A DNA stretch of 64,000 nt from Sediminicola sp037203765 (GTDB taxonomy: Bacteria; Bacteroidota; Bacteroidia; Flavobacteriales; Flavobacteriaceae), in the NCBI RefSeq assembly GCF_037203765.1, contig NZ_JBBCAS010000006.1, positions 124,001-188,000 of the forward strand. The letters run 5' to 3'. Shown piece after piece: positions 1-8,419 of the stretch. A program made the position numbers and the translations under genes. A model generated the notes under the pieces. That model worked only from the letters and a program-made list of their open reading frames with translations. It ran no database searches and was not told the DNA's origin. Each line of letters begins with the position of its first letter. The first letter of the stretch is position 1.

Positions 1-466
1 AACTTTCCGTTGACTTTAGGCAAGCTTGAATTAAAAAGCCCATCGCAATACTTTCTGCCAAACTTATGCCCACCTTGGCAATATTCTTTAAGAACCACTG
101 GTACTCCTCGCTTAATTTGTCCTATTAAAGCATGAGATTAATTGCAATTTTCTTCCGGCAAGTAAGTTAAGGCAACTTCACCAAGTACTCATTGGGGCTG
201 AATTTATATTTCCTTAGAGACAAAATATAATTCCATAACACGGGTGAATCAAGGAGGCCAAACGTATAAATTTGTATTCGCCTTCCTGGGCTTAAAGGAA
301 TCATAGTGATGAGAAATATTATGGGTTGGGCGCAAGGCTTATTTTTTAAACTTCTCAAGTTCAGATAGGTAGGTAGCGTTATGGGGTTGGTGAGACCTTC
401 GGTAATAGCCCATAGCGTATTAAAAATTTAACATTTACTTAACGTTTTAATATATACATTTACCTC
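1..466. other. Stretch without a confident gene
   Basis: No convincing gene was found. Short open frames run off the left edge on both strands: about 44 codons on plus ending at 134, and about 40 codons on minus below 140. A 63-codon minus frame lies at 167-358. None has a recognisable motif or a clear start signal. The minus frame at the edge could be the end of a gene lying mostly outside the window, or a decayed remnant, and the sequence does not decide. The last 40 bases are A/T-rich and probably carry the promoter of the gene at 467. Confidence 0.4.
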
Positions 467-841
467 ATGAAAACAGTAAAACATTACAGCTTCGTAAGTC
501 TCTTGCTCCTTTTCCTCTTTTGGGGCGTGGGCAACACTGTTTTTTCATTTCCACAATCTTCAGTTCCCTTAAATTCTCATTCAGGAAATGAGATCAAGGT
601 GAAAGAACTCCTTAATAAGGAAGGGGTTATTTTCAACTTTCAGCACCAGGAATTTGAAACAGCCCTACAGTTATCCTCTTTGGATAAACCGCATTCTGGG
701 TTGTGGATGTACTCCAAAAGGACTGCACCTTTATTTGGTGACCTTAGGGGCTATGAGCTACAATATATCAACTATTCCAAAACCATAGAACCCGGGTTGG
801 ATTCGTTGACCATGATATTTCCGTTCCATACTTATATTTAA
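467..841 (+). CDS. Small exported protein of unknown function
   Basis: This 124-residue protein is not recognised. The N terminus is a plausible Sec signal: basic MKTVKH, then a hydrophobic run of leucines and phenylalanines to about residue 27. No lipobox cysteine is seen. The mature part is polar, ends in hydrophobic residues (PFHTYI) and has no known catalytic motif. The ATG at 467 is chosen because the signal peptide starts there and the upstream sequence is A/T-rich and non-coding. About 150 bases separate it from the next gene, so co-transcription is uncertain. The gene is plausible, but the product could be a lineage-specific secreted protein. Confidence 0.5.
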   Translation: MKTVKHYSFVSLLLLFLFWGVGNTVFSFPQSSVPLNSHSGNEIKVKELLNKEGVIFNFQHQEFETALQLSSLDKPHSGLWMYSKRTAPLFGDLRGYELQYINYSKTIEPGLDSLTMIFPFHTYI

Positions 842-988
842 AAATGTTTGATTTAATGTGGCATTCTTTGGAGGATACTTTTGTTCCTCTCAACAGTGGT
901 TGCACCTGTTTTTGATCGTAATCAAGACGCTTATAGGGTGCGCCCTTAATAAATATCAAACAACATTTTTAATTTTAAATAGTAAGTC

Positions 989-1498
989 ATGGATTTAGGA
1001 TTGGTAATAATATCGGTAATACTAGTGGCAAGTGTTTTTGTGCCCTTTTTTATAATTGATTTCTCAGGTAAAAGTGGAATCAAACAAATGAGAAAATTGT
1101 TTAAAATGGAAGTGGTCAATCACAATTTAAAATTGACCGAAGAGGAAAATTGGGGCAATACCTTTATTGGTTTGGATAAGGAACAGAAAAAATTGATCTT
1201 TATGAAGGTCCTGGGAACAGAGCCCCTTATCCATGTTATTGATTTGAGCAAGGTTATGGCTTGTGAAATTGACAGCAAAGTCAATACAGTTAAAACAAAA
1301 ACCAAGAGGGAAACAATTTTGCAGAAATTGAACTTAAAAATTACTGCCATAGAATCCAACAATGCTGAAGTCATTCTTAATTTCTACGATGCAGAGGGTA
1401 TTTATGGAGAAGATTTTGAATTTGCCAGAGCAGAAAAATGGAAATCAATTATCAAAGGTTATATACATACCGTATATCCTGGCAAAAGGGCAGCATAA
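989..1498 (+). CDS. Membrane-anchored conserved hypothetical protein
   Basis: This 169-residue protein has one N-terminal membrane segment (about residues 4-24, IISVILVASVFVPFFII) and then a hydrophilic domain rich in lysine and glutamate, probably cytoplasmic. It resembles a family of hypothetical proteins I associate with Flavobacteriaceae, with motifs such as WGNTFIGLD and a C-terminal FARAEKWKSII segment. No function is known to me. It lies 83 bases upstream of nhaD in the same direction and may share a transcript, although a short leader ORF intervenes. The coding character (regular alternation of hydrophobic and charged residues) is good. Confidence 0.7.
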   Translation: MDLGLVIISVILVASVFVPFFIIDFSGKSGIKQMRKLFKMEVVNHNLKLTEEENWGNTFIGLDKEQKKLIFMKVLGTEPLIHVIDLSKVMACEIDSKVNTVKTKTKRETILQKLNLKITAIESNNAEVILNFYDAEGIYGEDFEFARAEKWKSIIKGYIHTVYPGKRAA

Positions 1499-1525
1499 AC
1501 AATCAACCAATATAATTTAAAATCA

Positions 1526-1579
1526 ATGAAAGCAAATTTCAAAACCCGAATAAACAATACAAACCTCCCGTGTAGGTAA
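1526..1579 (+). CDS. 17-codon leader ORF ahead of nhaD
   Basis: A short ORF runs from ATG at 1526 to TAA at 1577-1579, encoding MKANFKTRINNTNLPCR. Its stop lies two bases before the nhaD start, so ribosomes ending here could re-initiate on nhaD. It has the A-rich upstream sequence typical of translated Bacteroidota genes (AAAATCA before the ATG). The C-terminal PCR tripeptide and basic, asparagine-rich composition suggest a regulatory or coupling leader and not a functional protein. This is inference from position, and chance occurrence of such a short ORF cannot be excluded. Confidence 0.35.
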   Translation: MKANFKTRINNTNLPCR

Positions 1580-1581
1580 TT

Positions 1582-2847
1582 ATGGAACTTACAATTATAG
1601 TTTTCGTTATTGGCTATCTGCTGATCGCCATGGAGCATGTTGTGAAGCTTGATAAAGCGGCAACAGCCCTATTTACGGGTGTGGTTTTATGGGTACTGTT
1701 GGTATTTGGCCATGGGGAACTCAGTGAAACAGTGGTTCACCTAAAGGAACATTTCGAAGAAATTTCGGAAATCCTGTTCTTTCTTCTCGGAGCCATGACC
1801 ATTGTGGAGCTCATAGATTCCCATGATGGTTTCAAGGTCATTCACAAAGTCATTAAGACAACGGATAAAAGGGCATTATTATGGATTTTGACCATTTTGA
1901 CCTTCTTCTTGTCCGCCGTACTGGATAACCTGACAACCACGATTGTTATGGTAGCCCTGTTGAAAAAGTTTATGGATAACCGAAACGACCTATGGTATTT
2001 TGCGGGTTTTATCGTAATTGCGGCTAATGCTGGTGGTGCTTGGTCACCCATCGGGGACGTTACTACCATTATGTTGTGGAATGGGGGTCAAGTTTCTACC
2101 AACGCTATTATTACGGAGGTCTTCTGGCCTAGCGTAGCTTGTTTGTTGGTGCCACTTGTTTTGGTCTCGTTTTTCCTCAAAGGAAAGGTACAAAGCGTAG
2201 TTATTGAAAATAAACCAGAACACGAGCAGATCGGTAATGGTGAAAGTATGTTTGTACTTGTTCTAGGAGTACTTTCCTTACTGTTTGTTCCTGTATTCAA
2301 AACGATCACACACCTGCCCCCATTTATGGGTATGTTGTTCAGTTTGGGAGTTCTTTGGATAGCGACGGAAATTATACATAGAAAGAAACCGTTTGAAATT
2401 AAACATCAATATTCGGTGGCCAATACCATCAGGCGTATTGATACACCTAGTATATTGTTCTTTATGGGTATTTTGCTCGCTGTGGCGGCCATGCAGACCA
2501 ATGGGGTATTGGGAGTGGTTGGAAATTCCTTGGACAGTTCCTTTGATAGTTATTATATTACCAATATTCTATTAGGTCTTTTGTCATCCATTGTGGACAA
2601 CGTACCGTTAGTGGCTGGGGCCATGGGGATGTATTCTATGGAGCGGTTTCCCCAAGACCATGAATTTTGGACATTTTTGGCCTATTGTGCAGGAACAGGG
2701 GGTAGTGCTTTGATCATAGGTTCTGCAGCAGGTGTTGCGGCCATGGGAATTTTAAAGATCGATTTTATTTGGTATCTTAAACGGATAACATGGTTGGCCC
2801 TACTTGGTTATTTTGCCGGGATAGTGGTTTTTGTATTGATGAACTAA
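1582..2847 (+). CDS. nhaD: Na+/H+ antiporter, NhaD type
   Basis: This 421-residue polytopic inner-membrane protein has about 12 hydrophobic segments and belongs to the NhaD branch of the ion-transporter superfamily. These antiporters expel Na+ or Li+ in exchange for protons and are common in marine and alkaliphilic bacteria. Family features are the N-terminal block MEHVVKLDKAATALFTG, the AVLDNLTTTIVMVALL segment around residue 113-128 (Asp-Asn likely in ion binding), GGAWSPIGDVTTIMLW, and a second repeat containing SSIVDNVPLVAGAMGMY. The length fits the family. Its stop TAA overlaps the start of the K+ transporter by one base, so the two genes are translationally coupled. The ATG is just downstream of a 17-codon leader. 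Confidence 0.93.
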   Translation: MELTIIVFVIGYLLIAMEHVVKLDKAATALFTGVVLWVLLVFGHGELSETVVHLKEHFEEISEILFFLLGAMTIVELIDSHDGFKVIHKVIKTTDKRALLWILTILTFFLSAVLDNLTTTIVMVALLKKFMDNRNDLWYFAGFIVIAANAGGAWSPIGDVTTIMLWNGGQVSTNAIITEVFWPSVACLLVPLVLVSFFLKGKVQSVVIENKPEHEQIGNGESMFVLVLGVLSLLFVPVFKTITHLPPFMGMLFSLGVLWIATEIIHRKKPFEIKHQYSVANTIRRIDTPSILFFMGILLAVAAMQTNGVLGVVGNSLDSSFDSYYITNILLGLLSSIVDNVPLVAGAMGMYSMERFPQDHEFWTFLAYCAGTGGSALIIGSAAGVAAMGILKIDFIWYLKRITWLALLGYFAGIVVFVLMN

Positions 2848-4784
2848 TGAAAGCATCCGATCATAAAGTATCCCTAGCGTCTCTTTTGATGACGCTAGGG
2901 ATAGTTTTTGGGGATATTGGCACCTCTCCTTTATACGTATTTACGGCCATTACACAGGGCAAGAATTTTGATGAGTTATTGGTCCTGGGAAGTCTGTCCT
3001 GTGTCTTTTGGACACTCATGCTTTTGGCAACTGTCAAGTATATTTATTTGGCATTGAATGCCGACAACCATGGGGAGGGAGGGATTTTTGCACTTTATGC
3101 CCTATTGCGAAAAACAAAATCGAAATGGATCATTTACCCAGCCCTAATAGGCTGTGCAACATTGATCAGTGACGGATTTATTACTCCCGCCATTTCCATT
3201 TCATCAGCAGTAGAAGGTGTTTCCATTTTATACAGCCATATTCCTACCCTGCCCATTGTATGTATCATCATTACAGGGCTCTTTCTGATCCAACAATTTG
3301 GTACCAAGAAAATTGGTGGTTTGTTCGGGCCAGTGATGTTACTTTGGTTTTTGACCTTGGGATTTTTAGGGTTAAGACAATTGATGCACAGCCCGGAGGT
3401 ACTAAAGGCTATCAATCCCATGTATGCCTTTGATTTTTTGGTCCAATATCCCGAGGCCTTATGGATTTTGGGAGCCGTTTTTTTATGTACCACCGGAGCA
3501 GAAGCACTATATTCCGACCTAGGGCATTGTGGAAAAAGAAATATCCGTTTAACATGGATGTTTGTCCTCTCCATGTTATTGTTGAATTATTTTGGACAAG
3601 CGGCCTATTGTCTTTCTTTACCAAAAGGTCAGCAGTTGGAATCTGTTTTTTATGCAACCGTCCCTCAAGAATGGTTGCCCTATGTGATCGGGATAGCAAC
3701 AGTAGCAACAATTATAGCCAGTCAGGCATTGATCACCGGTATTTTCACTTTGGTCAATGAGGCCATTAAGCTAAAATTGTGGACCAATCTCAAAGTCAAA
3801 TACCCATCGGACCACAAAGGACAGATCTACATTCCGTTTATCAATTACTTTTTGTTGGCGGGATGTTTGTTGGTGGTGTTTATTTTTAAAAAGTCATCCA
3901 ATATGGAGGCGGCATACGGTCTGGCCATCACCATAGATATGCTCATGACCAGTTTGTTATTGGGATACCTGCTGTTGATCAGGGCGAAAAAGGGTGAAAT
4001 TATAATTACCCTGCTGTTCTCCTTGTTCTTGCTTGTTGAGACCACCTTTTTGATTTCAAACCTTAACAAGATCGTCCACGGTGGTTGGTTTACCTTATTG
4101 TTGGCGCTATTCCTGTTCACTCTATTATTGTTTCACCGGTTTGCAAGACAATTGCGGAGTCGCGTTGCCGAATATCAAAAACTGGAAGAGGTAAAGCCGC
4201 TGTTGACCGATGTGATGAACAATGATAAATTGCCCTACCTGGCAACCAATCTAGTATTGCCCACAAGGTCCTCTAGGGTGAATTTCATAGACATGACCAT
4301 TGTTCATTCCTTGTTTTATCTACAACCCAAGCGGGCAGCGGTCTATTGGTTCCTTCATTTGGATATAACAGATGAGCCTTATGGTGTTTCGTATACCGTA
4401 ACTACCATTATACCTAAAAAATGTTTTTTTATCAAAGTCAACATGGGCTTTAAAGAACGCCACCTGCTCGATCATATTATGAAAAAGATCCATAAGGATT
4501 TGGTACGATCTGGGGAGGTGACCAAGGCCAATGTTTTCTATACGGACCCCAATATTAACGTTGCACCAGATTTTAAGTACATATTGATCAATTCCAGGGT
4601 GGCCTCCGATAACCGACTCACCGCTATGGAAGCCTTTAGCGTACGTGTTTACCGCTTTCTAAAATCTCTGGGGCTTACGGCCATTGAAGATTTTGGATTG
4701 GATGAGACCAATACCATAGAGGAGAAAATACCGATCAATGTGGCGAAAAGGGATACCCTGCATATTACCAGAATGGAAGCGTAA
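2847..4784 (+). CDS. kup: Low-affinity K+ transporter, KUP/HAK family
   Basis: This 645-residue potassium uptake protein has the KUP signature LGIVFGDIGTSPLYVF near the N terminus, about 12 membrane segments in the first 430 residues, then a soluble C-terminal domain. Other family blocks are NHGEGGIFALYALLR, GDGFITPAISISSAVEG-like SDGFITPAISISSAVEG, and GAEALYSDLGHCG. The frame is open upstream to 2790, but the ATG at 2847 gives the canonical KUP N terminus (MKASDHKVSLASLLMTLG) and overlaps the nhaD stop as TAATG. The pairing suggests one operon exporting Na+ and importing K+. A strong terminator hairpin follows. Confidence 0.95.
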   Translation: MKASDHKVSLASLLMTLGIVFGDIGTSPLYVFTAITQGKNFDELLVLGSLSCVFWTLMLLATVKYIYLALNADNHGEGGIFALYALLRKTKSKWIIYPALIGCATLISDGFITPAISISSAVEGVSILYSHIPTLPIVCIIITGLFLIQQFGTKKIGGLFGPVMLLWFLTLGFLGLRQLMHSPEVLKAINPMYAFDFLVQYPEALWILGAVFLCTTGAEALYSDLGHCGKRNIRLTWMFVLSMLLLNYFGQAAYCLSLPKGQQLESVFYATVPQEWLPYVIGIATVATIIASQALITGIFTLVNEAIKLKLWTNLKVKYPSDHKGQIYIPFINYFLLAGCLLVVFIFKKSSNMEAAYGLAITIDMLMTSLLLGYLLLIRAKKGEIIITLLFSLFLLVETTFLISNLNKIVHGGWFTLLLALFLFTLLLFHRFARQLRSRVAEYQKLEEVKPLLTDVMNNDKLPYLATNLVLPTRSSRVNFIDMTIVHSLFYLQPKRAAVYWFLHLDITDEPYGVSYTVTTIIPKKCFFIKVNMGFKERHLLDHIMKKIHKDLVRSGEVTKANVFYTDPNINVAPDFKYILINSRVASDNRLTAMEAFSVRVYRFLKSLGLTAIEDFGLDETNTIEEKIPINVAKRDTLHITRMEA

Positions 4785-4815
4785 TGCTTGTTTGGTATTT
4801 CCTTGGTGCTTACTG

Positions 4816-4846
4816 CAAAAACCTTCTTGAACAAAGAAGGTTTTTG
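4816..4846. terminator. Bidirectional terminator between kup and the convergent kinase gene
   Basis: A perfect 13-bp stem (CAAAAACCTTCTT at 4816-4828 with its complement at 4834-4846) closes a five-base GAACA loop. Flanking A and T runs give it U-tract character in both directions. It sits between two converging genes. Confidence 0.85.
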
Positions 4847-4849
4847 TTG

Positions 4850-5929
4850 TTAATGAGGGAAAAGTTTCCACTTTTTGGCCACCAATTCTTGCATGTAGGC
4901 AAGTTCATTCAAGGCCTTTTTGCTAAAATCAAAAAGGCTGAGGCTTCTATCCAAATTTTGGTTGGGATATGAAACCTTGTAATATTGATTGTTGTTCAGG
5001 TAATCGGTAAGGGCCCTTAGCCCATGGATAAAGGGCATAAAAACGGTTCCTAGAGGTAATGATTGCAGTTCCGCTGAGGTTAAGAAGTGGTCGTTTGTGG
5101 CGAGTCCGTCCAAAAATGCTTCAAAAAGTTCCTTGTCAAATGAAATTTTTCGGTGTTCCCTTTCGTCCTCCTGGGCAACATTGGCGATGGTGCGCACCAA
5201 ATCTCCAAAATCGTAATAAAAATAGCCCTTCATTAGCGTGTCCAAATCAATAAAGCACAACGCTTTATTGGACTCTTTGGAGAACAGAATATTGTTCATT
5301 TTGGTGTCGTTATGGCAGAGCCGTAAGGGGAGATCTATTTGGGAAAGTTCTGAAAAAATGTCCAGGGTACTATTTACAAAGGAGATTGCAGCATTGGCCG
5401 CAAGGAGTTTCTCTTTGCTTGCCCCCTTGACAGCTTTTGCAAATTGTGCTTCCCGTAATTGTAAATTATGGAAAAGTGGAATGGTGTCTTCAAATTGCTC
5501 TGTTGGGGCATGTTGTAATAATGTATGGAACTGACCCAATATCCTACCCGCTTCAAAGGCCATAGCGGGATTTTTCGCATTGTTGTAAGCAGTGCTGTAG
5601 GGAACATATTCCCATAACCTCCAATAGGAGCTATCCTCAATTTCACAATAGGACTCCCCTGATTTTGTGGGAATCAATCCTACCGATGCATAGCGTTTGT
5701 CGTGTAGATAGGGCAAGGCCTTGGTAATATTGCCCATTACCGCAGTAATGTTTGGAAAAACCTCGCAATTGATCCTTTGCAGGACATAGAATGGATCCTT
5801 ATTTTTTAAAACGAGGTAAGTGTTGTTGATATAGCCCTGATTAATTCGTTCAAAACGATAAATTCCTTGTTCAATATCGAAGTTGCCTATGAGCCCTTCA
5901 AGATCTTTATGAGTGGGAAGAGTTTCCAT
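4850..5929 (-). CDS. APH-family sugar kinase, N-acetylhexosamine 1-kinase-like
   Basis: This 359-residue protein has the aminoglycoside-phosphotransferase fold. The catalytic loop HNDTKMNNILF lies near residue 206, and the metal-binding CFIDLDTL (the DFG equivalent) near residue 224. The ATP lid region YINNTYLVL is at the N terminus. Its overall form matches the anomeric-kinase group that includes Bifidobacterium NahK, which phosphorylates GlcNAc or GalNAc at C1, rather than antibiotic-resistance enzymes. It lies two bases downstream of a nucleotidyltransferase gene and across from a GH109-type gene, which supports a sugar-1-phosphate pathway. Exact substrate is inferred. A choline- or other small-molecule kinase is the alternative. 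Confidence 0.75.
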   Translation of the reverse strand: METLPTHKDLEGLIGNFDIEQGIYRFERINQGYINNTYLVLKNKDPFYVLQRINCEVFPNITAVMGNITKALPYLHDKRYASVGLIPTKSGESYCEIEDSSYWRLWEYVPYSTAYNNAKNPAMAFEAGRILGQFHTLLQHAPTEQFEDTIPLFHNLQLREAQFAKAVKGASKEKLLAANAAISFVNSTLDIFSELSQIDLPLRLCHNDTKMNNILFSKESNKALCFIDLDTLMKGYFYYDFGDLVRTIANVAQEDEREHRKISFDKELFEAFLDGLATNDHFLTSAELQSLPLGTVFMPFIHGLRALTDYLNNNQYYKVSYPNQNLDRSLSLFDFSKKALNELAYMQELVAKKWKLFPH

Positions 5930-5931
5930 AT

Positions 5932-6837
5932 CTATTGCAACTTATTCCATAGGGGGGAAGGATAATTTCCCATTGTGGTCATATCCATTAATTGCCCAAC
6001 AGCCGATTCCCTATCATCGGCATAGGTGATCCCAAACCATTTTCCGCCAGACGGCAGCACCTTTACGGATATTTTATTCTTGGCAATCAAATGTTGAATG
6101 ACAAGAGGTAGGTATACTTCACTAAGCTGTACCAGTTCCTCATCCAAAAGGAATTTGGTAAAGTATTCCGTTATCTCGGAAAATAGGGAAGGATGGCATA
6201 TCCAAAAATTCATACTCACCATTTCCTTTCCTGTAAAATATTCTCCGGAATCCAAGTCGGTTATCGATCCATTTTCCGATATGATCTTAAGACGTTCTTC
6301 AACTGCTGATAGTTTGCCATTTTTAATGCTACAGATTCCCCTGGAAACAGATCCATTTTGGGAAAGTGTGGCTTCAAGGGTGTATCCTATCATGGCAAAT
6401 GTGGAATTGTTACGGGAATCATTAATAAAGTCTGCAGCTTCCTTAAAAGCATGACTGCCGTAAAAATCATCGGCATTCAACACGGCGAAGGGAGAATCGA
6501 TGTGGTTTCTGGCGGTCCACACGGCATGTGCCGTACCCCATGGCTTTGATCGTTTCCCTGTAATTTTTACACCTTTGGGGAGCTCCTCCAATTCTTGGGA
6601 AAGGACATCCAATGCTATATGCTCTGGTAAGCGACCTTCCAAATGTTCCTTAAGAAATTGAACATGGTTCCTTTGGGTAATCACAACAATATGGTTGAAA
6701 CCTACTTTTATGGCATCATACATACTAAATTCCATCAAGAATTCATCTTTGGGCCCTAAACCGTCAAACTGTTTTAGTTTCCCATATCGACTCCCTTTGC
6801 CCGCGGCCATCAGTAACAATGTCATCTTTTTCTCCAT
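5932..6837 (-). CDS. Sugar nucleotidyltransferase
   Basis: This 301-residue protein begins LLLMAAGKGSRYG, the nucleotide-binding loop of the NTP_transferase family (sugar-1-phosphate + NTP to NDP-sugar + PPi). It also has GPKDEFLMEFSMYDAI and the AVLNADDFYGSHAF segment, whose Asp residues fit Mg2+/nucleotide binding. The start at 6837 leaves four residues before the fold; MTLLLM at residue 5 is an alternative. It is the first gene of a two-gene unit with the kinase, separated by two bases. Together they could convert a free hexosamine into a nucleotide sugar. The substrate cannot be read from the sequence. Confidence 0.8.
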   Translation of the reverse strand: MEKKMTLLLMAAGKGSRYGKLKQFDGLGPKDEFLMEFSMYDAIKVGFNHIVVITQRNHVQFLKEHLEGRLPEHIALDVLSQELEELPKGVKITGKRSKPWGTAHAVWTARNHIDSPFAVLNADDFYGSHAFKEAADFINDSRNNSTFAMIGYTLEATLSQNGSVSRGICSIKNGKLSAVEERLKIISENGSITDLDSGEYFTGKEMVSMNFWICHPSLFSEITEYFTKFLLDEELVQLSEVYLPLVIQHLIAKNKISVKVLPSGGKWFGITYADDRESAVGQLMDMTTMGNYPSPLWNKLQ

Positions 6838-6959
6838 GGGTAGTAAAAATAAGATTTTTGATAGAACTGCGCTTTTAAAATGTCAGACTTCAATACTAAT
6901 AACAAAATGATTAATTTAAAGCACCAAATAACAATGTAGATAACCAACCCATTTTACAG

Positions 6960-8318
6960 ATGACCAAAAGAAGAGAATTTATTAAAAAAACCAGTGTACT
7001 GGGAGCGGGAATTCTAATTACCCCGGCCATTACCCCTAATTTTTTTGGTGATTTTGAATCCCAAAAGCTGAACATTGGCCTAATTGGCGTGGGAGAGCGG
7101 GGAACCAACCATCTCAGTAATCTTTTATTGCGGAAGGATGTCAATATTACAGCCATTTGTGACATTGATCCCAATAGACTGGATGCTGCCAAAGATAGGA
7201 TGTCGAAAGCTGGTAGATCAGCTCCCAAGATCTTTGGAAAAAATGATTATGATTATCGCAACCTATTGGAGCTTAAAGAGGTCGATGCCGTTATCATATC
7301 TACGCCATGGCTCTGGCATACCAGGATGACAGTTGACGCCATGGAAGCTGGAAAATATGCAGGGGTGGAAGTCTCGGCGGCAAATACGTTGGAGGAATGT
7401 TGGGATCTGGTAAATACCCATGAGCGCACAGGCACCCACATGATGATATTGGAGAATGTAAATTATCGAAGGGACGTACTGGCCATTCTAAACATGGTCC
7501 GACAAAATGTTTTTGGTGAGCTCGTGCATTTCAGGTGTGGTTATCAGCACGATTTAAGGGAAGTGAAATTCAACAATGGCAAACAGCCTTATGGTGGGGG
7601 AGTTGAGTTTGGGGAAAAGGGGTATTCCGAGGCACGATGGCGTACGGAACATTCGGTAAAGCGGAACGCCGATGTTTATCCGACCCATGGGGTGGGCCCC
7701 ATAGCTGCTATGGCCAATATCAATAGGGGGAACAGGTTCGTTTCCATGACGTCAAGTGCCAGTAAAGGAATAGGGCTTCACAATCATATCGTAAAACAAG
7801 GGGGTAAAGACCATCCCAATGCAAAAGTAAAATTTAAACAGGGCGATGTCATCACCTCCACTATTGAGACCGCAAATGGGGAAACCATTTTGGTAACCCA
7901 CGATTGTAACTTGCCCAGACCCTATTCACTGGGATTTAGGGTTCAAGGGGCCAACGGACTATGGGAAGTTGATGGTAACAGGATATATATAGAAGGGAAG
8001 TCGGAACCCCATAGGTGGGATGTTGCGGATGATTGGCTCAAAGAATATGATCATCCCCTTTGGAAAAAGTATGGGGAATATGCAGAAGGCTCTGGGCATG
8101 GAGGGATGGATTTTTTTGTGCTCAATGCCTTTGTGGAATCGGCAAAATTAAAGGTGGCGCCGCCTTTGGATGCCTATGATGCCGCAGCATGGAGTGCCAT
8201 AACGCCCTTGTCCGAAGTGTCCATTGAAAATAATGGAGCGCCCCAAAATTTTCCCGATTTCACCAGGGGTCTATGGATAAAACGGTCACCTTATCATTGG
8301 ATGAAGGATACCTATTAA
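6960..8318 (+). CDS. Gfo/Idh/MocA-family protein, GH109-type glycosidase
   Basis: This 452-residue protein carries a Tat-like signal (MTKRREFIKKTSVLGAGIL), then a Rossmann domain with GLIGVGERGTNHL near residue 40 binding NAD. The C-terminal part matches GH109 alpha-N-acetylgalactosaminidases as I remember them: MILENVNYRRDVLAILNMVRQ, FGELVHFRCGYQHDLR, and YPTHGVGPIAAMANINRG near residue 240, holding the Tyr and His implicated in catalysis. GH109 enzymes hydrolyse alpha-GalNAc through transient NAD oxidation. It is divergent from a hexosamine-kinase-like/nucleotidyltransferase pair. Likely exported folded to the periplasm. Other oxidoreductase-like specificities exist in this family, so the substrate is inferred. 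Confidence 0.82.
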   Translation: MTKRREFIKKTSVLGAGILITPAITPNFFGDFESQKLNIGLIGVGERGTNHLSNLLLRKDVNITAICDIDPNRLDAAKDRMSKAGRSAPKIFGKNDYDYRNLLELKEVDAVIISTPWLWHTRMTVDAMEAGKYAGVEVSAANTLEECWDLVNTHERTGTHMMILENVNYRRDVLAILNMVRQNVFGELVHFRCGYQHDLREVKFNNGKQPYGGGVEFGEKGYSEARWRTEHSVKRNADVYPTHGVGPIAAMANINRGNRFVSMTSSASKGIGLHNHIVKQGGKDHPNAKVKFKQGDVITSTIETANGETILVTHDCNLPRPYSLGFRVQGANGLWEVDGNRIYIEGKSEPHRWDVADDWLKEYDHPLWKKYGEYAEGSGHGGMDFFVLNAFVESAKLKVAPPLDAYDAAAWSAITPLSEVSIENNGAPQNFPDFTRGLWIKRSPYHWMKDTY

Positions 8319-8344
8319 TGGTTGTATCAATTCCTGTGACCCAA

Positions 8345-8362
8345 ATATGATGGATATCATAT
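8345..8362. promoter_or_regulatory. FNR-like operator upstream of first usp
   Basis: A perfect inverted repeat ATATGATnnnnATCATAT has the TGAT-N4-ATCA core of Crp/FNR-family sites at 8348-8359. Its centre is 29.5 bases before the first base of a consensus -7 element (TATTTTTG at 8383-8390), placing it near -42, the usual class II activator position. The same spacing occurs at the second usp promoter and at the ccoI remnant. Confidence 0.7.
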
Positions 8363-8382
8363 GTTTTTTTCTATGGTGCGTA

Positions 8383-8390
8383 TATTTTTG
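8383..8390 (+). promoter_or_regulatory. -7 element of first usp promoter
   Basis: TATTTTTG matches the Bacteroidota -7 consensus TAnnTTTG exactly. Transcription should start near 8396, giving a 5' leader of about 24 bases before the ATG at 8420. Confidence 0.65.
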
Positions 8391-8419
8391 AAAGTACATA
8401 GCCTCTTAATTTAATTATT

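Noticed and set aside
1..358. Short open frames on both strands at the left edge, including a 63-codon minus frame
   Set aside because: No motif, no start signal, and competing frames on both strands; nothing separates them from chance.
4850..5929. Aminoglycoside resistance phosphotransferase
   Set aside because: The fold matches, but the neighbouring nucleotidyltransferase and GH109 genes and the NahK-like form point to a sugar kinase.
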